Part shown: positions 16,735 to 24,859 of the stretch, piece by piece
Layout: every line of letters begins with the position of its first letter
Numbering within the stretch: the first letter of the stretch is position 1
Origin: Salinirubellus litoreus
GTDB taxonomy: Archaea > Halobacteriota > Halobacteria > Halobacteriales > Haloarculaceae
NCBI RefSeq assembly: GCF_037335815.1
Contig: NZ_CP147841.1
Coordinates: forward strand, 930,001-994,000
Length of the DNA stretch: 64,000 nt
Direction: 5' to 3'
The notes under the pieces: generated by a model
The model's input: only the letters and a program-made list of their open reading frames with translations
Databases searched by the model: none
Told to the model about the DNA's origin: nothing
Made by a program: the position numbers and the translations under genes

Positions 16735-18006
16735 CTATATCGGATCGTTTGATATACGCGACTTAAGACACGGAACGTACGACGGCGTCACCGACTCGTA
16801 TGCGACCCCTCTTCGCTCGCCGTACTCGATCATCTCGGTCAGGGTCTCCACGTGCTCCTGGTAGTAATCCCCGTACACGCGGTCTCTGAAGAACGCCGGG
16901 TGGGTCTCGAAGGCGGTGTTCATCAGCTCGTCGTCGTACTGTCCGACCTCGCTGTGTTCCCAGAAGTACGACTCGTCCTCCTTGCGCCCGTCGGCACCCA
17001 CGATCCGCACGCGGTCGGTCAGCGCCGAGGCCACGGGGAGCATGAGCAGGGTCATGACGTTGGCCGTCCCCATCACTTCCAGCGAGTCGGCGGTCGGGAA
17101 TCGGACGATGTCGTCGTTGGCGTAACGCAACCCGACGAGCCGATCGACGAGGTCGGGATAGTGCCCGACGAGCAGTTCGCGGTACTGCTCCGGGACGACC
17201 GCGACGAGGTCGTACTCCCGGATCGCCCGGACGGCGTCCTCCCTGAACTTGACGGCGTACCGACTCGGGCCGAAGTGGAAGACCGGGTCGCCGAACGTCA
17301 GCACGTCCGGCTGGAGGTGCTCCAGCAGGTCGTCGTTCCGGACGATGCTGTTGCAGATGATCGAGAGCGCGTCCTCGGGGAACTCCCGTTCGAAGGCGCG
17401 GTCGAGGCTCGGGCCCGTCGCGAAGACGTAGGAGGTGTCCTGTTCCTCGCTCCGGCGTTCGAGTTCCTCGTACACGTCCCGCGAGCGGTCCTCCAGCCCG
17501 CTTCGTGCGTCGTTACTGACCCGCGCCCACGTCACCGGTTCTGTGTGGGAGTAGAACGCCGGGTCGACGACGTCGACGCTCGCGGCGTTCCTGAGGGCAG
17601 CCCCGGACAGCCGGGCATCGGCGTCCCAGACGAGCAGACGGCCGGCGGTCCGTGCCCGCTCGTCGAGCGTCCGGGCGTCCACGTTCGTGAGCGGGAGGTG
17701 GTCGGTCTCGAAGTTCCCCTGGGCTTCCGACGTGTGTTCGCTCGCGTCGGCGACGTCGCCGTCGACGCTCACCGTCAGATCGAGGCCCTCGACCGTGCCA
17801 GCCGGGAAGTACCAGCCGAGCCGGTTCAGCAGGTCGCCGAAGGCCGTGGGCGAGTCGAACGCCGGGTAGAGCACGACCTCTCCGACCCGTTCGCGCTCGG
17901 CCGTCCACGGAGCGTACTGCCCGAGGAGGTTGAAGGCGTGGAAGTCCGCCGCCCGGAGCTTGATCCGGAGGAGGTTCTTCGACGCGGTCGCGACCGACGA
18001 CTTCAC
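16735..18006 (-). CDS. GPSL-motif protein of surface-glycan loci (DUF115/MptE-like fold suspected)
   Basis: 423 residues. The middle contains SYVFATGPSLDRAFE (near residue 198) followed by IICNSIVRNDDLLEHLQPDVLTFGDPVFHFGPS, the layout of DUF115/MptE-like and sialyltransferase-like proteins in which GxGPSL binds a nucleotide and the next strand reads xxxNxxxxxD. Such genes are frequent in bacterial and archaeal glycan clusters. The reaction is unknown. I chose the GTG start because a TATA box (CACTATATCC on the minus strand) is centred 27 nt upstream; starting further upstream would overlap it. GC-rich, unlike the next gene. Confidence 0.7.
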   Translation of the reverse strand: MKSSVATASKNLLRIKLRAADFHAFNLLGQYAPWTAERERVGEVVLYPAFDSPTAFGDLLNRLGWYFPAGTVEGLDLTVSVDGDVADASEHTSEAQGNFETDHLPLTNVDARTLDERARTAGRLLVWDADARLSGAALRNAASVDVVDPAFYSHTEPVTWARVSNDARSGLEDRSRDVYEELERRSEEQDTSYVFATGPSLDRAFEREFPEDALSIICNSIVRNDDLLEHLQPDVLTFGDPVFHFGPSRYAVKFREDAVRAIREYDLVAVVPEQYRELLVGHYPDLVDRLVGLRYANDDIVRFPTADSLEVMGTANVMTLLMLPVASALTDRVRIVGADGRKEDESYFWEHSEVGQYDDELMNTAFETHPAFFRDRVYGDYYQEHVETLTEMIEYGERRGVAYESVTPSYVPCLKSRISNDPI

Positions 18007-18030
18007 GCGAGGCCGTACCAGAGGGGGGGA

Positions 18031-18037
18031 TATAGTG
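18031..18037 (-). promoter_or_regulatory. TATA box of the GPSL-motif gene
   Basis: Minus-strand CACTATATCC is centred about 27 nt from a GTG codon, so the message is probably leaderless and the GTG is the start. It also helps to reject longer in-frame extensions upstream. Confidence 0.6.
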
Positions 18038-18128
18038 ATTGCCCTCCCACTAACTACCGGCACGTTCGCCTGATCGTCCCGCGGGGTCCCGGAGTGAGGC
18101 TCTTGTACCGGGACGTCGAGGCGTGGAC

Positions 18129-18899
18129 ATGGAGACCGATTCGGACGATGTCACCGTCGTCCGCGAGGACGGCCGTGCCACGGTGACGCTCGACCGCCCG
18201 TCGAAACTGAACGCGCTGACAGGTGAGATGTTCGCGGCGATCGGCGAGTCGTTCGAGTCGTTCGCCGAGGACCCGCCGAGCGTCGTCACGGTCCGCGGGG
18301 CGGAGGGGAACCTCTCGGCGGGCGTGGACATGTCCGGCGTGCCGGGGTGGGCGGAGGACCGCCCGCTCGCGGTCCGCGACGCGCTCGAGACGGTCCACGA
18401 CGCGGTCGGTGCCATGGAGGCGCTGGACGCGCCCGTCGTCGCCGCGTGTGAGGGCCACGTCCTCGGCGGCGGACTGGAGCTCGCGCTCGCGTGTGACATC
18501 CGCGTGGCCGCCCCCGACGCGACGTTCGGCCTGCCCGAGTCGAAGATGGGGCTGGCGATGGACGTCGGCGGCGCACAGAAGCTCCCCGGGATGGTCGGGG
18601 AGGGGCTGACGAAGTACCTCGTGATGACGGGCGAACCGATCGGTGCCGAGCGGGCGTTCCGGTCGGGACTCGTCGAAGTGCTCGCGGAGGAGGGTGAGTT
18701 CGAGTCCGAACTCGCGACCCTCGAGGCCTCGCTAGCGGAGAAACCCACCTACGTCCACGGCCTGGCAAAGCGCCAGATCCACGGCGTCAGACCGGACGTC
18801 GGGACGGGGATGTCGCTCGCAATCCACCACGCTATCGCGGCCTATCACGAACCCGAGACGATGGAGCGCGTGGAGGAGTTCCTCGGCGGCGAAGAGTAG
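18129..18899 (+). CDS. enoyl-CoA hydratase/isomerase (crotonase) family protein
   Basis: 256 residues of the crotonase superfamily: ATVTLDRPSKLNALTGEMF, the first oxyanion-hole segment GAEGNLSAGVDMSG, then ACEGHVLGGGLELALACDIRVA with the second oxyanion Gly, and FGLPESKMGLAMDVGG containing the usual catalytic-Glu region. The family hydrates or isomerises enoyl-CoA thioesters in fatty-acid or amino-acid breakdown. ATG preferred over a GTG two codons upstream. Convergent with a small hypothetical gene. Confidence 0.9.
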   Translation: METDSDDVTVVREDGRATVTLDRPSKLNALTGEMFAAIGESFESFAEDPPSVVTVRGAEGNLSAGVDMSGVPGWAEDRPLAVRDALETVHDAVGAMEALDAPVVAACEGHVLGGGLELALACDIRVAAPDATFGLPESKMGLAMDVGGAQKLPGMVGEGLTKYLVMTGEPIGAERAFRSGLVEVLAEEGEFESELATLEASLAEKPTYVHGLAKRQIHGVRPDVGTGMSLAIHHAIAAYHEPETMERVEEFLGGEE

Positions 18900-18909
18900 A
18901 GGGGGTCGG

Positions 18910-19095
18910 CTACGCCGGGCGCTCTATCTCGATCGCGAGCTCCTCGGCCAGTTCCTCGGTCGCGCCGACCGCCTCCGGCCGCCGACCCGCGAGGACGTGC
19001 TCGTACACCCGCTGGAGCTGTGCGGCCACCTCGTCGTCCCGGGTCGAGGGGGACGCCCGTCCAGTCCGCTCGGGGATCGATATTTCGGCTGCCAT
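18910..19095 (-). CDS. small hypothetical protein, 61 residues
   Basis: Starts MAAEISIPERTGRASPSTRDD; the rest is helical and acidic (VAAQLQRVYEHVLAGRRPEAV, then EELAEELAIEIERPA). The clear amphipathic pattern and acidic composition suggest a real cytoplasmic protein, perhaps a small DNA- or protein-binding partner. Function is unknown. Two inverted repeats lie 27-58 nt upstream, so it may be tightly regulated. It is oriented like the 95-residue gene upstream but separated from it by 136 nt containing those dyads. Confidence 0.6.
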   Translation of the reverse strand: MAAEISIPERTGRASPSTRDDEVAAQLQRVYEHVLAGRRPEAVGATEELAEELAIEIERPA

Positions 19096-19121
19096 ACCGA
19101 TCGATGGGACTCGACCCCGGT

Positions 19122-19153
19122 CGTAGCTATCTACGAACTCAGATTCTGAGTTC
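19122..19153. promoter_or_regulatory. two adjacent perfect dyads upstream of the 61-residue gene
   Basis: CGTAG-ctat-CTACG (19122-19135) abuts GAACTCAG-att-CTGAGTTC (19135-19153), the latter with perfect 8-bp arms. They cover about -27 to -58 relative to the downstream ATG, where an archaeal operator or activator site would sit. A terminator hairpin for the 95-residue gene is an alternative, but there is no T-run. Confidence 0.5.
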
Positions 19154-19231
19154 TGCTGTGAGCACACGGGTTCCGAAAGGGAGCCGAGATCTGGGGCGAA
19201 CTCCTCTGATTCGGTGGTCACTGTCGACCGG

Positions 19232-19519
19232 TTACTCGACCCGCTCGACCTCGAATCGGAGGTCGGCGGCCCGTTCCGCACCGTCGACCAGTCCTCGCAC
19301 CCGCTCACGGGCCGCCCGCCGGGAGGGAGCCAGGACGACGAGCCCGTCGATCTCGTCGTCGCCGCTCGCCCGATAGGCCTCCAGGTCGCCGTCGAACTCC
19401 GTCGCGTACGCCCGCAGGATCGCCCGGACCCGGCGTTCGAGTTCGGCGAGATCGCACTCGCCGGCCTCGAAGGCCGCAAGCGCCTCCTCGACGTTCCGTA
19501 TCACGGAGATGCGGTCCAT
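19232..19519 (-). CDS. conserved haloarchaeal small protein, 95 residues
   Basis: Starts MDRISVIRNVEEALAAFEAG; continues as an acidic, largely helical protein (LAELERRVRAILRAYATEF) ending in a beta-type segment DGLVVLAPSRRAARERVRGL. No catalytic motif is visible. I recognise the pattern as a widespread haloarchaeal family without assigned function. A strong Shine-Dalgarno GGGAGGT sits 5 nt before the ATG, so this message has a 5' leader, unlike many genes here. TATA-like GGTTTATCC lies near 19600 (minus). Confidence 0.7.
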   Translation of the reverse strand: MDRISVIRNVEEALAAFEAGECDLAELERRVRAILRAYATEFDGDLEAYRASGDDEIDGLVVLAPSRRAARERVRGLVDGAERAADLRFEVERVE

Positions 19520-19703
19520 CGCTACCTCCCGCGGTCCGCGGATCGATCACTCCCCCTCGCGGCGCTGGTCATCGGGCGGTATCCGGCGGCCGGGACGGAT
19601 AAACCTCGCCGTGACTCGCACTGCGATACTCGTTCCTGGCGGGGTGGGGACCGACTCGTCCCGTCGTGGCGAGCCGGACGGACGCGAGGCCTGGGGACCT
19701 GGC

Positions 19704-21797
19704 CTACACCACCCGCAGGTGGTCGGTCTGTGGCTCGTAGATGTCGCCCTTGTTCTTGAGCTTCTGTATCTCGTGTTCGACCTTCGAGCGGTCGATTCCC
19801 GCCTGCTCGGCCCGCTCGATCACTTCCTCGAACGGCGCGCCCCGCTCGTACTCGTCCTGGAGCTCCCTGATGATGCCCTTGACGTTCTTGATGCGGTCGC
19901 GCTGTGACTTCGAGGTGCCGGCCTCGACCATGTCGGCGTCGAACTCGCCCGTCTCGGGGTCCATCCCGACGTCCTCCAGCGAGGAGCGGACGATCTCGAT
20001 GACGCGGTCGGTGTCTTCCGTGGTCACGGTGTCGGAGAGGCGGATGCGCGCGGAGGCCTCGGCGAGTCTGACGAGCGCCTCGAGTTTGCGCGCGGTGACC
20101 GGCACTGGCGAGTCGTCGCCCTCGCCCTGGCCCCGGAGGGTCACGTAGAACTCCCGGATGGCCTCCTTGGCCTCCTCGGTCATCGTCGGGTAGCACTCCC
20201 GCTTGGCGAACGCGACGTACTTCCGGAGGAGGTCGGCCTCGATGGCCGGTTCGACCTCCTCGGTCACGCTGTCGACCTCCTCCTGGGAGACGTTCGACGT
20301 GGCGACGTTCGAGCGGTGGGTGTGGAGCTCACCCGCGAAGTTCGTCTTGATGATGTGTTCCGCGAGGTCGCGGTCCTTCTCCTCGTCCGGCTTGTCCGTG
20401 ATCGTGAAGATCAGGTCGAACCGCGAGACCAGCGCCGGCTCCAGGTCGATCTGCTCGGCGATGGGCTCGTACTCGTCGAACCGGCCGTACTTGGGGTTGG
20501 CCGCGCCGAGCAACGAGCAGCGGGATTTAAGAGTTGCATTAATTCCGGCCTTGCTTATGCTAATGCTTTGTTGTTCTAGCGCTTCGTGCATAGCCGACCG
20601 GTCTTCCGACCGCATCTTGTCTAGTTCGTCGATTGCGGCTATCCCCTGGTCCGCGAGCACGAGCGCGCCGGCCTCCAGTGTCCACTGCTGGCCGTCCCCG
20701 AAGTCGTCGCGGACCGCCGCCGCGGTCAGACCCGCGCTGGACGAACCTTTACCAGATGTGTAAACCGATCGTGGAGCGAGGTTCCGGATGTACTGGAGTA
20801 GTTGACTCTTCCCCGTACCGGGGTCCCCGATCAGGAGCATGTGCAGGTCACCCCGTATCTTCGAGCCGTCGGGGAGCTCCTTCCGTACGCCCGAGAACAG
20901 CTGCATGATGATGGCGAGCTTCTCCTCGCGGTAGCCGTAGATCGAGGGCGCGAGCGAGTCGACCATCTTCTCGTAGAGGTCCGGGTCGTTCGAGAGCTCG
21001 AGAATCGCCCGCTCGTCCTCGTCGGTGATGTCCATGTCCTCGAACTGCTCGTCCTCGATCTCGATCGAGAGCCCCTCCATGTAGAAGTCGAAGATGGCGG
21101 ATTTCTGACCCTGGTTCTCCTGCTGGTCGAGGTGGAGGATCCCCGTCGCCGTGACGTGGTCGCCCGCCGTCACCCTACCCGTGATGTCGTCCTCGATGTG
21201 TATGTCGATCGCCTGGGGGGTCTCGCCACCGCGGAGCCCCTCGGGGGACTCCTGGACGCGGAGCTTCTGTGCGTCGACGAACTCCGACTGATCGAAGTTG
21301 ATCTGGAACGGCCCCTGCCGCTCACATCCCTGGCACTCGTGTGGCTCCTGGAAGTCACTACCCTGCGGGATGCGCGTGAGGGTACCACAGCGCTGGCACT
21401 CGAAGGCGGCCTCCTGCATCTTCGGGCGCACGTCCGTGGCCTTTCGGACGATCCCCTGGACGGCGACGAGGTTGCCGACGTGGTCGGCCCGGATGTCCCG
21501 GATGCCCGTCGGGTCGGCGAGCCCGCGGACGCGAACGTGGGCGTTGCCGAGCTTGACGTCGACGGGCAGGTCGTAGAGCCGGAGCGCCTCCTCCGCGTAC
21601 TCGAGCATCTGCCCGGGCTTGGCGAGGAAGTCGTCGGCGACGTCCGGGTCGTACCTGTAGAGGTCGTCCCAGTCGACGTAGAGCGAGCGCTGTTCGCTGG
21701 GGTACTTCTGGGCGAGCTGGCCGATCTCGTTGCGGTAGTAGTTGCGGTAGAACTCCTCGAACCGCTCGATGAGGTCGGCGTCGTCCGCGAGAGACAT
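19704..21797 (-). CDS. mcm: replicative DNA helicase MCM
   Basis: 697 residues, the usual archaeal MCM length without inteins. N-terminal zinc site CQRCGT...CQGC (near residues 130-160), OB-fold, then the AAA+ core: Walker A GDPGTGKSQ (Lys330), sensor loop YTSGKGSSSAGLT, Walker B IAAIDELDKM (Asp390), sensor 1 LLGAANPKYG and Arg finger SRFDLIF, with a C-terminal winged helix. It unwinds DNA ahead of the fork as a hexamer. Start MSLADDADLIERF chosen over an upstream in-frame ATG that would add unrelated leader. Codons at and around residues 331-333, 340-350 and 386-425 are conspicuously AT-rich compared with the rest of the gene. Confidence 0.95.
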   Translation of the reverse strand: MSLADDADLIERFEEFYRNYYRNEIGQLAQKYPSEQRSLYVDWDDLYRYDPDVADDFLAKPGQMLEYAEEALRLYDLPVDVKLGNAHVRVRGLADPTGIRDIRADHVGNLVAVQGIVRKATDVRPKMQEAAFECQRCGTLTRIPQGSDFQEPHECQGCERQGPFQINFDQSEFVDAQKLRVQESPEGLRGGETPQAIDIHIEDDITGRVTAGDHVTATGILHLDQQENQGQKSAIFDFYMEGLSIEIEDEQFEDMDITDEDERAILELSNDPDLYEKMVDSLAPSIYGYREEKLAIIMQLFSGVRKELPDGSKIRGDLHMLLIGDPGTGKSQLLQYIRNLAPRSVYTSGKGSSSAGLTAAAVRDDFGDGQQWTLEAGALVLADQGIAAIDELDKMRSEDRSAMHEALEQQSISISKAGINATLKSRCSLLGAANPKYGRFDEYEPIAEQIDLEPALVSRFDLIFTITDKPDEEKDRDLAEHIIKTNFAGELHTHRSNVATSNVSQEEVDSVTEEVEPAIEADLLRKYVAFAKRECYPTMTEEAKEAIREFYVTLRGQGEGDDSPVPVTARKLEALVRLAEASARIRLSDTVTTEDTDRVIEIVRSSLEDVGMDPETGEFDADMVEAGTSKSQRDRIKNVKGIIRELQDEYERGAPFEEVIERAEQAGIDRSKVEHEIQKLKNKGDIYEPQTDHLRVV

Positions 21798-21942
21798 CGG
21801 TCGAGGACGGGTTGTGCCGCTTCGGGTATCAAGCTTCGCAAAGGGTGGGGTGAAAGTGAAACGCCACACCCGGCGGCCGCTCGCGTCGTCCGTTCGCTAC
21901 TCTGCGCCGCGAGCTTTTGTCCCTCGGCGTCGTAGGGTATCC

Positions 21943-22626
21943 ATGCGCGGTTTCACGGCGATCCTGTTCGACCTCGACCACACGCTCTGTACGCACGAAC
22001 AGGACGCCGAGACCGTCTACTACGGCGCGTTCGAGGTGGCGGGGATCGAACCGTTCGGCGAACCCGACGCCCTCTGGGCGGCGCTCTCCGACTCGCCCCC
22101 GCCGACCCCCGACGACCGGCTCGCGTACCTCGCCGACGGGTTCGCGAGCGTCGCCGACGGCCACGGCCGCTCGGTCGACGCCCGGGCGCTGGCCCGCGGG
22201 TTCGACGAGGTCGTCGACCACTCGGCGGTGGCGTTCAGGGAGGGCGCGGAGGTGGCGCTCGAGGCCGCCCGCGCGCACGCCCCGGTCGGCCTCCTGACGA
22301 ACGGCCCCGCACACCGCCAGTCGGCGAAGCTCGAGGCACTCGGTCTCATGGACGCCTTCGACGCCGTCGTCTTCGCCGGGGACATGCCGCGACGGAAACC
22401 GCACCGGGATCCGTTCGAGCGGGCGCTCGACGAACTCGGCGTCGAGGCACCGGGGGCGCTCTACGTCGGCGACTCCCTGAAGTACGACGTCGCGGGTGCG
22501 AAGGGAGCGGGACTGCGGGTCGCGTGGTGTCCGGCCGACGGTGAGGACGACCCCGGCGAACACGCCCCGGAGTACGTCCTGGGATCGCTCGCCGAGCTCG
22601 TGGACGTGCTCGGCGGGTCGGGTTGA
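21943..22626 (+). CDS. HAD-superfamily hydrolase
   Basis: 227 residues of the haloacid dehalogenase superfamily. Motif I AILFDLDHTLC carries the nucleophile and acid/base Asp pair, motif II is VGLLTNGP, the motif III Lys is in DMPRRKPHRDPF, and motif IV is ALYVGDSLKYDVAGA. The C1-type helical cap lies between motifs I and II (residues about 20-115). Most relatives are small-molecule phosphatases; the substrate is not predictable. Convergent with eif6. Confidence 0.88.
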   Translation: MRGFTAILFDLDHTLCTHEQDAETVYYGAFEVAGIEPFGEPDALWAALSDSPPPTPDDRLAYLADGFASVADGHGRSVDARALARGFDEVVDHSAVAFREGAEVALEAARAHAPVGLLTNGPAHRQSAKLEALGLMDAFDAVVFAGDMPRRKPHRDPFERALDELGVEAPGALYVGDSLKYDVAGAKGAGLRVAWCPADGEDDPGEHAPEYVLGSLAELVDVLGGSG

Positions 22627-22730
22627 GCGTCGACTCGGCGTCCATCTCCCTGCTATCGGGGGACGAGCAGGCCCTCGTGGGAGGAACCGACGGAGAAGGG
22701 GTGCTGGCGGCGGGCGGTGGGGTTCGGGGT

Positions 22731-23396
22731 TCAGTCGATATAGCCGAGCGCGTCCTCGATGCGGCCGAGCTCCGGCCCCGTCGTGTCGTTGCCGGCGACG
22801 TAGCCCGAGGTGTTGGCGACCAGCCCGGAGCCGACGAGCGGACCGCCGTAGTTGATGGTGCCGATGTCGGCCGGGACGCCGAGGAGGTCCTCGAGGTAGT
22901 CCAGTTCCTCGTCGGTCGACTTGGGGTGACAGAGCACTCCCCGGGACGTGGTGACGGCGGCGGTCCCAACCGTCCGGACGCCCGCGAGGTCGCCGCGCTC
23001 GACGGGGACGTCGAGCGCGTCCTCGACGGCCTGCACGGCCTTCCGGGAGAGGTCGGGGTGGACGTACGCGCCGGTGTCGTTGGCCAGGACGACGTTCCCG
23101 GCGGCGTTGATCCGGCCCGGGAGCTCGTCGACCGGGAGGTCCGTCGCGTCCTCGATGCGCTCGCGCTCCCGGTCGGTGACGCGGCTGCTCACGAGGACGC
23201 CGTTCTCGTTCCCGACGGCGAGCGCACCGACGGTTCCGGAGCCGGCGACGGTCGTTCTGACTGCTGGAACTTCGAGTTCGGCCTCGAAGTCCTCGACGAG
23301 CGCGTCGTCCATGTCCGGCCTGAGGAGCACGCAGTCGTCGGTGGCGCGGACGAAGACGCCGACGTACGACGAACCGGAGAGGGCCGCGCGGAGCAC
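22731..23396 (-). CDS. eif6: translation initiation factor aIF-6
   Basis: 221 residues with the five-fold pseudosymmetric IF6 repeats, seen as recurring GT/NENGVLV-type strands: SGSSYVGVFVRATDDCVL, VGALAVGNENGVLVSS, GNVVLANDTGAYVHPDL, VGTAAVTTSRGVLCHPK, GSGLVANTSGYVAGND. aIF6 binds the large ribosomal subunit and prevents premature joining. It follows rpl31e by 8 nt in the classic archaeal L39e-L31e-IF6 cluster; the pfdA/ftsY genes often found downstream are not here. Confidence 0.95.
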   Translation of the reverse strand: MLRAALSGSSYVGVFVRATDDCVLLRPDMDDALVEDFEAELEVPAVRTTVAGSGTVGALAVGNENGVLVSSRVTDRERERIEDATDLPVDELPGRINAAGNVVLANDTGAYVHPDLSRKAVQAVEDALDVPVERGDLAGVRTVGTAAVTTSRGVLCHPKSTDEELDYLEDLLGVPADIGTINYGGPLVGSGLVANTSGYVAGNDTTGPELGRIEDALGYID

Positions 23397-23404
23397 GCTA
23401 TCGC

Positions 23405-23680
23405 CTACGCCGTCTCCGCTTCCACGACCCGGTCGCCCTCCTCCTCGAACCGGGCGGCGCGGACGCGGATCTTCGACGGCGGCTTCTTCCGGCCGCGGGA
23501 CCAGATCGCCTCGTTGATCGAGGGGTCGAGGCGGACGGCCTCCTCGTCGACGGAGAAGTGCTTGGCGAGGTGCTCGCGGATGATCCGCATCGCCCGGTCC
23601 GCGCGCTGGTGTTTGGCCTCGGCCCCGACGTCACGGAGCGGCACGGTGACGACCCGCTCCTCGAAGTCGCTGGCGCTCAT
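23405..23680 (-). CDS. rpl31e: large-subunit ribosomal protein eL31 (L31e)
   Basis: 91 residues beginning MSASDFEERVVTVPLRDV, with the family features KHQRADRAMRIIREHLAKHF and LDPSINEAIWSRGRKKPPSK. It sits near the peptide exit tunnel of the large subunit. ATG overlaps the rpl39e stop by 3 nt (ATGA), so translation is coupled. Confidence 0.95.
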   Translation of the reverse strand: MSASDFEERVVTVPLRDVGAEAKHQRADRAMRIIREHLAKHFSVDEEAVRLDPSINEAIWSRGRKKPPSKIRVRAARFEEEGDRVVEAETA

Positions 23681-23829
23681 TCGTCCGTGTCGTTACGACG
23701 CCAGTTGCGGCGCTTGTAGTTCTGCATCGTGTCGCGGTCGGTCTTCATGATGACCCAGGCCGGCACGCGCGAGTTCTGGCGCTCGAGCTTGGCCAGCCGC
23801 TTCTTCTTGGCCTTCGACTTCTTGCCCAT
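23677..23829 (-). CDS. rpl39e: large-subunit ribosomal protein eL39 (L39e)
   Basis: Only 50 residues: MGKKSKAKKKRLAKLERQ, then VPAWVIMKTDRDTMQNYK and RRNWRRNDTDE, an unmistakable eL39. It lines the wall of the nascent-chain tunnel. Too short for most length cut-offs. First gene of the L39e-L31e-IF6 unit. Confidence 0.95.
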   Translation of the reverse strand: MGKKSKAKKKRLAKLERQNSRVPAWVIMKTDRDTMQNYKRRNWRRNDTDE

Positions 23830-23893
23830 AGTGGGACGGACTACCCCTCGCCGGCTTAAATTCTTGTTCCTTTGGCCCTCGCCGGTCGAGCGG

Positions 23894-24739
23894 TCACAGC
23901 AGCGCCAGCGGCACCATCACGAGCACGCCCACGACGAGGCCGCCGGCGAGTTCGCCGTAGCCGCGGTTCGGGAGCCCCTCGCCCAGCTCGAGCGCTTCGG
24001 GGATGAACTCGGTGAGCACGAGGTAGACCATCGCGCCCGCGGCGAAGCCGAACCCGACGGGGAGGAACTCCCGGGCGACCCGGACGAATCCGAACGCGAG
24101 GACCGCCCCGATAGGCTGGGGGAGCGAGGAGAACACCGCCCACCAGACCATCTTCCACTCCGAGACGCCCATCGACCGCAACGGGATGGATATCGCGACC
24201 CCCTCCGGAACGTTGTGGATGGAGATCGCGACGGTCATGAATATCGCCAGCAGGGGGACGGCGAACCCGAGGAACGCGACCCCGCCTTCGAGATCGAGGT
24301 CGGCGAACGAGACGCCGATCGCGACCCCCTCGGGGAACGAGTGGACCGTGAGGATGCCGAGGATGAGCAGCAGTTTGCGGAAGTCGGCCTCCTCGTAGCG
24401 ACGCGGGTTCACCTCCTGGCCCTCGATCACCTCGTGGGCGACGATCACCAGCGCGACGCCAGCCAGGAGCCCGACGACCAGCGGGACCGTCCGGGCGATC
24501 CCCTCGTTCACGCCGAGGGCGACGACCCACGCCCACGGGCTGGCCTCCGCCAGCCCCTCGGAGATCAGGCCGAACACCGACGCCGAGAGCATGATCCCCG
24601 ACGCGAGCCCCCAGAGGATCACGTTCCAGCGGTCGCTCACCTCGTCGACGACGAAGAAGGGGATGGCCCCGAGCCCGGTCGCCAGCGCGGTTATCAGCCC
24701 GGCGACGAACACGAGCAGGTAGTTCTCCAGTGCGGCCAC
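23894..24739 (-). CDS. ZIP-family divalent metal transporter
   Basis: 281 residues, eight hydrophobic segments. The family metal site is in HSFPEGVAIGVSFADL (TM4) and ISIHNVPEGVAISIP (TM5), both with the His-Pro-Glu pattern, and VIVAHEVIEGQEVN lies in the loop between TM3 and TM4. ZIP proteins carry Zn2+, Fe2+ or Mn2+ into the cytoplasm; specificity is not visible. Single gene downstream of rpl39e on the opposite side of a 64-bp gap, transcribed toward it from its own promoter. Confidence 0.9.
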   Translation of the reverse strand: MAALENYLLVFVAGLITALATGLGAIPFFVVDEVSDRWNVILWGLASGIMLSASVFGLISEGLAEASPWAWVVALGVNEGIARTVPLVVGLLAGVALVIVAHEVIEGQEVNPRRYEEADFRKLLLILGILTVHSFPEGVAIGVSFADLDLEGGVAFLGFAVPLLAIFMTVAISIHNVPEGVAISIPLRSMGVSEWKMVWWAVFSSLPQPIGAVLAFGFVRVAREFLPVGFGFAAGAMVYLVLTEFIPEALELGEGLPNRGYGELAGGLVVGVLVMVPLALL

Positions 24740-24859
24740 ACCGAGCGTAGACGGTCGAGGGGCATAAGACGTGTCATACTATCCGACAAGTTTCGGTCGA
24801 CCTAATCCCCGCGGTCGGCGGCTGGCGGCGGGACGCCCGTCGGCGCGTTCGCGCCCTCG

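Noticed and set aside
18007..18063. Upstream start of the GPSL-motif protein
   Set aside because: Overlaps a good TATA box positioned for the GTG at 18006; the added residues are Pro/Arg-rich.
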